A stretch of 16,974 nucleotides of DNA from assembly GCA_006227875.1 (NCBI GenBank), contig SBFI01000385.1, forward strand, positions 1 through 16,974, in the 5' to 3' direction. The translations under genes were made by a program, and so were the position numbers. The DNA is from Acidobacteriota bacterium. Its GTDB lineage: Bacteria > Acidobacteriota > Thermoanaerobaculia > Multivoradales > JAHEKO01. Below, in pieces: positions 1-5,802 of this stretch; position 1 is the stretch's first letter, and each line of letters begins with the position of its first letter. A model generated the notes under the pieces. The model was not told the origin of the DNA. It did not search any database and was given only the letters and a program-made list of their open reading frames with translations.

Positions 1-2
1 AT

Positions 3-458
3 GTCCGCGGGCTGGCTCTTGTCCTGCAGCCGGCAATCCGTCGACGACTGGCAGAGCTCGGCGGTGAGGGGGTGTTCGACCGGTTATTTCACGGACCGCC
101 CCCGGCGGAGAGCTTGTTCGCGATTCAGGCAGCAGCCGTCGGGCTCAAGCCCTTCGTCGAGCGACCCCTTCCCGCCGACTCACCGGCTCTGGCACACAAC
201 CGGTGGCTGGCCGGTGAGTTGGCCATCATCGGCGAGCTGTGGCTGCGTATCGAGCGCTCCGAGGGTCGAGGGCAGGCCTTCTTTCGCGCCGCCCGTCTCA
301 TCGACGAGGCCGATCGGGATATCCAGGTGCTTTGTAGCGAGGGCAACCTGGGGATACTCCCCTGGCTCGAGCCCCCGAGCCGGGAGGTGATCGAGGAGCT
401 GGTCGCCGCCGGTCGATCGTCGCTCCGAGAAGAACTCGAAGCGGAGTACCTTTCCTGA
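3..458 (+). CDS. 3' end of an unidentified gene, C-terminus with weak PolX-type helix-hairpin-helix resemblance
   Basis: The reading frame is open from the window edge to a TGA at 456-458, giving the last 151 residues of a protein whose start lies upstream. I do not recognise the family firmly. The last 90 residues have the spacing of the N-terminal helix-hairpin-helix domain of bacterial PolX DNA polymerases: a helix ending in LWLRIERSEG, then FFRAARLIDEADRDI, then EGNLGILP, then EVIEELVAAGRSSLREEL. The glycine-rich hairpin expected after the LP is replaced by WLEPPSRE, so the resemblance may be only partial. In PolX this domain is N-terminal, so a C-terminal position would be unusual. No signal peptide or membrane segment is visible in this part. 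The gene converges on ridA with 17 bases between the stop codons. The frame is clearly coding; the function is unknown. Confidence 0.7.
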   Translation, partial: VRGLALVLQPAIRRRLAELGGEGVFDRLFHGPPPAESLFAIQAAAVGLKPFVERPLPADSPALAHNRWLAGELAIIGELWLRIERSEGRGQAFFRAARLIDEADRDIQVLCSEGNLGILPWLEPPSREVIEELVAAGRSSLREELEAEYLS

Positions 459-477
459 GGAGCCCGGACAGGCTCCT
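458..477. terminator. Inverted repeat between convergent genes, possible bidirectional terminator
   Basis: AGGAGCC at 458-464 and GGCTCCT at 471-477 form a perfect 7-bp stem with a 6-base loop. The repeat contains the last base of the upstream TGA (456-458) and most of the ridA stop codon (478-476 on the minus strand). Its position between two converging genes suggests transcription termination from both sides. Neither side has a run of T residues, so it does not meet the usual intrinsic terminator rule. It could act with Rho or simply protect the 3' ends. Confidence 0.45.
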
Positions 478-856
478 AAACCGGGATCTTCGCCACCAGG
501 TCTATCTCGAGCAGCGCGCCCTTGGGCAGCGCCGCCACCTGGACCGTTGAGCGGGCCGGGCGATGCTCACCCATGGCATCGCCATAAAGAGAGTTCAGAA
601 CGGGAAAATGATTGAAATCGGTCAGATAGACGGTCGATTTGACAACGTCGGCAAAGCTGCAGCCGGCGGTCGCCAGAACCTGTCGCAGATTGGCCAGGAC
701 CTGAACGGCTTGGGCTTCGAATCCGCCTTCGACGAACTCGTCGGTGGCCGGATCGAGAGCGATCTGGCCGGAGGTATAGAGCCAGCCGTCGGACGAGACG
801 GCTTGTGAGTAGGGTCCGATTGCCGCGGGTGCGGTGTCGGTGTGGTGCAACTTCAT
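476..856 (-). CDS. ridA: RidA family reactive enamine/imine deaminase
   Basis: RidA (YjgF/YER057c/UK114 family) hydrolyses reactive 2-aminoacrylate and other enamine/imine intermediates released by PLP enzymes such as threonine dehydratase; it is a cytosolic homotrimer. The 126 residues match the usual length. Visible family marks are IGPYSQAV (residues 13-20, with the active-site tyrosine at 16), YTSGQI at 27-32, a conserved arginine at 102 in ARSTVQVAALPKGALLEID, and the glutamate at 117. The presence of that arginine places it in the active RidA-type group. The start chosen is ATG at 856, which overlaps the hpt stop as TGATG and has a strong ribosome site 7 bases upstream; GTG at 859 would sit only 4 bases from it. 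It is the last gene of the punA-hpt-ridA operon and is probably translated by coupling to hpt. Confidence 0.94.
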   Translation of the reverse strand: MKLHHTDTAPAAIGPYSQAVSSDGWLYTSGQIALDPATDEFVEGGFEAQAVQVLANLRQVLATAGCSFADVVKSTVYLTDFNHFPVLNSLYGDAMGEHRPARSTVQVAALPKGALLEIDLVAKIPV

Positions 857-1398
857 CACTGCTCCTCCTCGAGTACACCGATGTAGGGAAGGTTGCGGTA
901 GCGCTCGTCGTAGTCGAGACCGTAGCCGACCACAAAAACGTTTTCGATGGGAAAACCGCGGTAGTCGATTGGGACTTCGACCTCTCTCGCCTCCACCTTG
1001 TCGAGTAGCGCGCAGAGCTTGACGCTCTTGGCGCCGCGAAAGCGCAGCAGGTCGAGGATGGTTCTGAGAGTGTAGCCGGTGTCGACGATGTCTTCGATCA
1101 GCAGAACGTCGCGGCCTCGGATCGAGAGATCCAGGTCTTTTCTTATCCTTACTTCTCCCGGAACTTTGGCGCCCCCGTAGCTGGCGGTCTGAAAGAAGTC
1201 AACGGCCACCGGCGCGGTGACGCGCTTGAGCAGGTCGACCATGAAAAAGACCGAACCCTTGAGCACACCGACACATATCAAGAGATCGGAGTCCGCGTAG
1301 TCGCGATTTATCTCACCCGCGATCTCGTCGATCCGATTCTGTAGGTCGGTCTCCGAGATCAGCGTGCTCGGTGTGGGCATGGGTCCCGTGGCTGGCAT
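856..1398 (-). CDS. hpt: Hypoxanthine phosphoribosyltransferase
   Basis: Hpt transfers the phosphoribosyl group of PRPP to hypoxanthine (and often guanine), giving IMP or GMP in purine salvage in the cytosol. The 180 residues match the bacterial family. The PRPP-binding signature DVLLIEDIVDTGYTL spans residues 97-111, with the acidic pair E102-D103. LKGS at 47-50 is loop I, SYGG at 73-76 is the flexible loop, and VGYGLDYDERYRNLPYIG near the C-terminus is the purine-binding and closing segment. ATG at 1398 is used; an in-frame ATG at 1380 is possible and would remove six residues with no known role. It lies 18 bases after punA, which releases the hypoxanthine and guanine it uses, and overlaps ridA. 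The two upstream enzymes thus form a nucleoside-to-nucleotide salvage pair. Confidence 0.96.
   Translation of the reverse strand: MPATGPMPTPSTLISETDLQNRIDEIAGEINRDYADSDLLICVGVLKGSVFFMVDLLKRVTAPVAVDFFQTASYGGAKVPGEVRIRKDLDLSIRGRDVLLIEDIVDTGYTLRTILDLLRFRGAKSVKLCALLDKVEAREVEVPIDYRGFPIENVFVVGYGLDYDERYRNLPYIGVLEEEQ
862..870 (-). promoter_or_regulatory. Ribosome binding site of ridA
   Basis: On the minus strand this reads GAGGAGGAG inside the 3' end of hpt. The AGGAGG core (869-864) lies 7 bases from the ATG at 856 and 4 bases from the GTG at 859. The spacing favours the ATG and supports coupled translation with hpt. Confidence 0.7.
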
Positions 1399-1416
1399 GG
1401 GGCGAAGTCTAGCAAG

Positions 1417-2244
1417 CTAGACGAGCTCGTCGTGTGCCAGCAGGGCGGTGAACAGCCGCTCGATCTTGCCGGCCGAGGCGTGACTCATCTTCAGCACGTC
1501 CTCGTGGTCCATCGGCTCGTCGACGACACCGGAGCCGAGATTGGTCACCAGCGACAGACAGAGGCAACGAAGACCCATCTGCTTGGCGGCGATCACCTCG
1601 AGGACCGTAGACATGCCGACCAGGTCGGCGCCCAGAGTACCCAGCATCCGCACCTCGGCGGGGGTTTCGTAGCTGGGTCCGGCAACGGCCGCATAGACGC
1701 CCTCGGACAGCTCGATACCGAGCTTCTCGCCCACCGACCCGGCAAGGGAGCGAAGATCCGGGTCGTAGGCCCGCGACAGATCGGGGAAGCGTGGTCCCCA
1801 CTCTCGCGGCAGATCGCCACGCAGGGGATTGAGGCCGATCAGATTCAGATGGTCTCGAATGAGGACCAGATCGCCCGGTGTCTGGGCCGGGTCGAGACCA
1901 CCGGCGGCGTTGGTCATGAGCAGAACCCGTGCCCCGAGCAGGGCGCCGAGCCGGATGGCAAAAACGGTCTGATGGGCGCTGTAGCCCTGATAAGAGTGGA
2001 GCCGGCCCTTCTGATAGAGCACCGGCCGGTCGGGTCTGGGGACTAGAAGCTCGGTCTGGTGGGGATGACCGGGGACTTCGTGGACGTCGAAGGGCAACCA
2101 CTCTGAGAGCGGCAGGTGGTGTTTGGCGGTCCCCAGATCGACGGCCAGACCGGAACCCGAGACCACCACGACCTCCGGGCGTGGCCAACCCAGCTCATCC
2201 CACTTCTTGACGGCGCGCTCCAGCCCGCCGAGGATCTCTTTCAT
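1417..2244 (-). CDS. punA: Purine nucleoside phosphorylase, trimeric (PNP family 2)
   Basis: This cytosolic enzyme splits inosine and guanosine with phosphate into free base and ribose 1-phosphate. The 275 residues fit the trimeric, 6-oxopurine-specific class. SGSGL at 29-33, GHPHQ at 59-63, GRLHSYQGY at 80-88, TNAAGGL at 111-117 and GMSTV at 210-214 line the phosphate and ribose sites. VAGPSYET (187-194) carries the purine-binding glutamate E193, and SLVTN ends in N235, the counterparts of human E201 and N243; that pair favours inosine/guanosine over adenosine. The frame is open for 66 more codons upstream, but homology begins at MKEILGGLER, so ATG 2244 is chosen. No clear ribosome site precedes it. 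It is the first gene of a minus-strand operon with hpt and ridA, divergent from lysS. Confidence 0.94.
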   Translation of the reverse strand: MKEILGGLERAVKKWDELGWPRPEVVVVSGSGLAVDLGTAKHHLPLSEWLPFDVHEVPGHPHQTELLVPRPDRPVLYQKGRLHSYQGYSAHQTVFAIRLGALLGARVLLMTNAAGGLDPAQTPGDLVLIRDHLNLIGLNPLRGDLPREWGPRFPDLSRAYDPDLRSLAGSVGEKLGIELSEGVYAAVAGPSYETPAEVRMLGTLGADLVGMSTVLEVIAAKQMGLRCLCLSLVTNLGSGVVDEPMDHEDVLKMSHASAGKIERLFTALLAHDELV

Positions 2245-2252
2245 CGGTCCAG

Positions 2253-2280
2253 ATCGTACCAGGGTCGGACACAGGGTGAA
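2253..2280 (-). promoter_or_regulatory. Candidate promoter of punA-hpt-ridA
   Basis: On the minus strand TTCACC (2280-2275), a 16-base spacer and TACGAT (2258-2253) resemble a sigma-70 promoter; four of six bases match in each box. Only 8 bases separate the -10 box from the punA ATG, so if the promoter is real the transcript would be nearly leaderless. That would fit the lack of a ribosome site. The call rests on short matches only. Confidence 0.3.
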
Positions 2281-2295
2281 GAAATCAGGTATTGT
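2266..2295 (+). promoter_or_regulatory. Candidate promoter of lysS and downstream genes
   Basis: CGGACA (2266-2271), an 18-base spacer and TATTGT (2290-2295) resemble a sigma-70 promoter and would give a leader of roughly 30 bases before lysS. The -35 box overlaps the spacer of the proposed punA promoter, so the two directions could compete for polymerase. This is the only intergenic space upstream of the lysS-lol block. Confidence 0.35.
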
Positions 2296-2330
2296 TTCGC
2301 CACGGGCTCGACCCGCAGCGAAGGGGATCC

Positions 2331-3905
2331 ATGTCGGAGTTGGAAACACAGATCGAGAACCGGCGGCGCAAAAGGGAAGCGCTGGTGGAACAGGGCGTCG
2401 ATCCCTATCCCACCCGCTACGAATTCGATTTGGAGCCGTCACAGGTCCTCGAGCAGTTTGGTGAACGTTCGGCCGAGGAGCTCGAAGCCCAGGAGCAGCG
2501 GCTGCGGGTGCCGGGTCGGGTTCGGGCCCTGCGTAAACATGGCAAGACCTCGTTTGTAGACCTTCACGACGGACAGAACAAGCTGCAGGTGATGATCCGC
2601 CGTCCGCAGCTGGACGAGGCGGCGCAGACGGTGCTTGAAAACCTCGATCTGGGTGACTTTCTGGGTGTCGACGGCCGGCTCATCCGCACCAGGACCGGTG
2701 AGTTGACCGTGGCCGCCGACGATCTGATCATGCTCTCCAAATCGCTCCGGCCCCTGCCGGAGAAGTGGCACGGGCTGGCTGATGTAGAGGCCCGCTACCG
2801 CCGCCGCTATCTCGATCTCGTCGTCAATCCCGAGCCTCGTCAGGTGTTCGAGATTCGAGCCGCCCTGGTGCGGGGGATGAGGAGCTTTCTGGACGCCCAT
2901 GGCTTTCTCGAGGTAGAGACACCGATGATGCAGGCGATCGCCGGTGGCGCGGCAGCCCGCCCGTTTGTCACCCATCACAATGCCCTGGATATCGACCTCT
3001 ACTTGCGGATTGCCCCGGAGCTATACCTCAAGCGTCTGCTGGTCGGTGGTCTTCACAAGGTCTACGAGATCAATCGGAACTTTCGCAACGAAGGCATATC
3101 GACCCAGCACAACCCCGAGTTCACCATGCTCGAGTTCTACTGGGCCTATTCCGACTATCGCCAGCTGATGGACTTCACCGAGGAGCTTCTGATCCGACTG
3201 GCCACCGACATCCACGGCGAGCCGGCCATCACCTGGCAGGGTGCGAGATTGAACCTCGAGCCTCCCTGGCCCCGCTACACGATCAAGCAGGCAATTTCGC
3301 ACTTTGGCGGCATCGACGAGTCACGACTCGATCATGTAGCCGACCTGGCGGCGATCTTCGACGAACGGAAGGTGCCGCTGCCAAAGGTCGTCAAGGACAC
3401 GTCACATCCGGTTCTGCAGAGTGGATCGCGGGCCGAGTACGAGAAAAGCCATGCCGGGACCGAAATTCCGGACGACTGGTACGGTCGTTTCCTGATGGAG
3501 CTGTTCGAGGAGACCGTCGAGGAGAAGCTGCAGGAGCCGACATTTATCATCGACTACCCGGTGGCGGTCTCGCCTCTGGCCAAGCCGAGCGCCGAGGACC
3601 CGCGGTTCACCGAGCGGTTCGAGCTCTATCTGGGCGCCATGGAGATTGCCAACGCTTTTACCGAGCTCAACGACCCGGTGCAGCAGGCACAGCGCTTCCG
3701 CCAACAGATGCAAGCCCGGGAATTGGGCGACGATGAGGCGCATCGCTTCGATCACGACTACATCCGAGCGCTGGAGCACGGCATGCCGCCGGCCGGTGGG
3801 GAGGGGATCGGCATCGACCGTCTGACCATGCTCTTTGCCGATTGCCCCTCGATCAGAGACGTCATCCTTTTTCCGCTGCTGCGGCCTCAGCCGACGGATG
3901 AGTAG
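2331..3905 (+). CDS. lysS: Lysyl-tRNA synthetase, class II
   Basis: LysS charges tRNA-Lys with lysine in the cytosol. The 524 residues comprise an N-terminal helix, an OB-fold anticodon-binding domain (about 55-155; VPGRVRALRKHGKTSFVDL) and a class II catalytic core. Motif 2 is FRNEGIST from residue 251, with the ATP-binding arginine 252. Motif 3 is GEGIGIDRLTMLF near 490-502, with arginine 497, followed by IRDVILFPLLRP. Compared with my recollection of the E. coli protein there are about 25 extra residues near 353-378, a polar segment before DDWYGRFLMELFEE. ATG 2331 is preceded by AAGGGG at close spacing; an upstream in-frame start at 2292 would add 13 unrelated residues. The last 8 bases overlap the next gene, so the LolC/E permease is probably co-transcribed and coupled to it. 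Confidence 0.97.
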   Translation: MSELETQIENRRRKREALVEQGVDPYPTRYEFDLEPSQVLEQFGERSAEELEAQEQRLRVPGRVRALRKHGKTSFVDLHDGQNKLQVMIRRPQLDEAAQTVLENLDLGDFLGVDGRLIRTRTGELTVAADDLIMLSKSLRPLPEKWHGLADVEARYRRRYLDLVVNPEPRQVFEIRAALVRGMRSFLDAHGFLEVETPMMQAIAGGAAARPFVTHHNALDIDLYLRIAPELYLKRLLVGGLHKVYEINRNFRNEGISTQHNPEFTMLEFYWAYSDYRQLMDFTEELLIRLATDIHGEPAITWQGARLNLEPPWPRYTIKQAISHFGGIDESRLDHVADLAAIFDERKVPLPKVVKDTSHPVLQSGSRAEYEKSHAGTEIPDDWYGRFLMELFEETVEEKLQEPTFIIDYPVAVSPLAKPSAEDPRFTERFELYLGAMEIANAFTELNDPVQQAQRFRQQMQARELGDDEAHRFDHDYIRALEHGMPPAGGEGIGIDRLTMLFADCPSIRDVILFPLLRPQPTDE

Positions 3906-5070
3906 CCTGCCGTTCTCCCTGTACGTGGCGCTGCGGTACCTCAAGAGCACCCGGCGCGATGCCTTGATTACCTTTCTGTCGGCCACCGCGGCCGGCGGCA
4001 TCGCACTGGGAATCGCGGCACTGATCCTGGCATTGGCCGCGCTGACCGGTTTTCAGACGGCCCTGCGACAAGAGATCCTGACGCGGACACCCCAGATCGA
4101 GGTCGAGTTGCCCCCCGACGCCGATGCCGAGGCAATCCGGCAGTCTCTGTCCGAGCTGTCCGGTGTCGACCGTGTCGGGCTGCTCATCCACGGGCGCGGC
4201 TGGCTGCTGGCCGCAGGTCGGGCCCGGCCTGTCGAGTTGGTCGGCTTTGACGGCGAGCTGCCCGGGTTCTTCCCGGCGGCCAGCGACCGGGCCGCAGGGC
4301 TTTATGTCGGTGACCGCCTAGCCACCATCTGGGGACTCGATGAGGGCGATTTGGTGGAAGTGGCCTCCACGCGGCCGACTCTCTCGCCGCTTGGACCCCA
4401 GCCCCGGGTACGGCGGCTGCCCGTACACGGTGTCTTCGAGACCGGACGCACGGAACAGGAGGCGCGGGTGGCGCTGCCGCTGGCCGAGGCGGCCAGCCTG
4501 CTGGGACGGGCCGACACCCGGCTGTCGATAACCACCCTCAGTCTGGAACAGGCCCTGCGTCTGGCGCCACAGGTGGAATCCGTCGTCCCCGAGGGCGCGG
4601 TGGTGAAAACCTGGCAGGACCTCAACCGGGCATTACTCTTTGCCTTGCGGTTGGAGAAGGGACTGATGTTCGTAGCGGTCTTTCTGATTGTCGTGGTAGC
4701 GGCCATGTCGTTGGTGTCGGACATCACGCTCATCATGGCCAGCAAGCTGCCCGAGGTGGGGATGTTGGGAGCCATGGGTGCGCGACCACGTGATCTGCAG
4801 CGGGTCTTTCTCTGGCTGGGTGGCTCGCTGGTGGCGGTAGGAACGTTGCTGGGTGTTCTTGTCGGCATCGGTGGGGCGTGGATGCTGGATCGGTATCAAT
4901 TGCTGTCCTTGCCCAGCCAGGTCTACTTTCTCGATCATGTGCCGTTCCTCGTCCGCTCGACGGATGTCTTCTGGATCCTGCTGGCAACCATGGTATTGAC
5001 TCTCGGGTGCTCGCTCTTCGCGGCCAAGAAGGCTGCTGCGTTGCGTCCGGTCGAGGCTCTGCGTCGATGA
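3898..5070 (+). CDS. lolC/lolE: LolC/LolE family lipoprotein-releasing permease
   Basis: This inner-membrane protein works with LolD to lift mature lipoproteins out of the inner membrane and hand them to the periplasmic carrier. The 390 residues have the family layout: an N-terminal cytosolic segment SLYVALRYLKS, a first membrane helix at about 30-50, a periplasmic domain of about 200 residues, then three helices at about 255-275, 304-330 and 357-376. The loop after the second helix, ASKLPEVGMLGAMGARPRDL, matches the family element that contacts the ATPase, and the end RPVEALRR is typical. The ATG at 3898 overlaps the end of lysS by 8 bases and has no visible ribosome site, which suggests coupling. 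Only one LolC/E gene is present here, so it may act as a LolF-like homodimer unless a second copy exists elsewhere. Confidence 0.9.
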   Translation: MSSLPFSLYVALRYLKSTRRDALITFLSATAAGGIALGIAALILALAALTGFQTALRQEILTRTPQIEVELPPDADAEAIRQSLSELSGVDRVGLLIHGRGWLLAAGRARPVELVGFDGELPGFFPAASDRAAGLYVGDRLATIWGLDEGDLVEVASTRPTLSPLGPQPRVRRLPVHGVFETGRTEQEARVALPLAEAASLLGRADTRLSITTLSLEQALRLAPQVESVVPEGAVVKTWQDLNRALLFALRLEKGLMFVAVFLIVVVAAMSLVSDITLIMASKLPEVGMLGAMGARPRDLQRVFLWLGGSLVAVGTLLGVLVGIGGAWMLDRYQLLSLPSQVYFLDHVPFLVRSTDVFWILLATMVLTLGCSLFAAKKAAALRPVEALRR

Positions 5071-5750
5071 GTGTCCCCGTCGAGGCCCGCGGGCTGAAGA
5101 AGGCCTACCGCGACGGAGCTCGCCGGGTCGATGTGCTGACGGGCATCGATCTGCGGGTGGAGCCGGGTGAGTTCGTGTCCGTGGTCGGGCCCTCGGGCTC
5201 CGGCAAGTCGACGCTGCTGCATCTGCTCGGTGCGCTCGACCAGCCGGACGCGGGAGCGGTGGAGATCGGTGGCACCTCGCTTGCCGCTCTCGATGCGCGG
5301 GAACTGGCCTCTTTTCGCAACCGCACCATCGGCTTTGTCTTTCAGTTCCAGGAGCTGTTGCCGGACTTCGACGCCGAAGAGAACGTCATGATGCCGGGCC
5401 GCATTGCCGGTCTGGGGGTCGCCGCGTTGAGAAAGCGAGCGCGGGATCTGTTGGCCGAGGTGGGTCTCGAAGACCGTATGGATCACTATCCGAACGAGCT
5501 CTCGGGCGGGGAGCGACAGCGGGTGGCGCTGTGCCGCGCGCTGCTGCTGGAGCCCCCGCTGCTGCTCGCGGACGAGCCCACCGGCAACCTGGATCCCAAG
5601 AGCGGGGACCAGATCTTCAATCTCATGTTGGAGCTTCAGGCGCGTCACGGAACGACCGCAATGGTGGTGACCCACAACCCGGAGCTGGCCCGGCGGTGTG
5701 GTAGACTCTTGCGCCTGGAAAGCGGCACTTTGCAGCCTCAGGACCGCTGA
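5067..5750 (+). CDS. lolD: Lipoprotein-releasing system ATP-binding protein LolD
   Basis: LolD is the ATPase of the lipoprotein-releasing ABC transporter, bound to the cytosolic face of the LolC/E permease. The 227 residues contain the Walker A GPSGSGKST, the signature LSGGERQR, the Walker B LLLADEPT and the switch histidine in VVTHN. The Q-loop stretch FQFQELLPDFDAEENVMMP resembles the LolD-specific form (LLPDF followed by ENV.MP), separating it from MacB and FtsE relatives. The ATG at 5067 overlaps the permease stop as ATGA, so the two are coupled. The frame is open further upstream, but homology starts here. It follows the only LolC/E gene in the window, giving a complete two-gene transporter. 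The periplasmic carrier LolA and receptor LolB are not in view. Confidence 0.94.
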   Translation: MSVPVEARGLKKAYRDGARRVDVLTGIDLRVEPGEFVSVVGPSGSGKSTLLHLLGALDQPDAGAVEIGGTSLAALDARELASFRNRTIGFVFQFQELLPDFDAEENVMMPGRIAGLGVAALRKRARDLLAEVGLEDRMDHYPNELSGGERQRVALCRALLLEPPLLLADEPTGNLDPKSGDQIFNLMLELQARHGTTAMVVTHNPELARRCGRLLRLESGTLQPQDR

Positions 5751-5802
5751 TTTACCAGGGTTTTCGCTCTTTCACGGAGCCTCATCCGGGGTCGCAGCTC
5801 AC

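Noticed and set aside
1..390. Frame-1 open frame at the left edge.
   Set aside because: It overlaps the frame-3 gene and has shadow-like composition (many Ser, Arg and Pro); the frame-3 protein has regular helical patterns and ends in the convergent gap.
2245..2442. N-terminal extension of punA to 2442.
   Set aside because: The 66 extra residues overlap lysS on the other strand and have no homology; the PNP family begins at MKEILGG.
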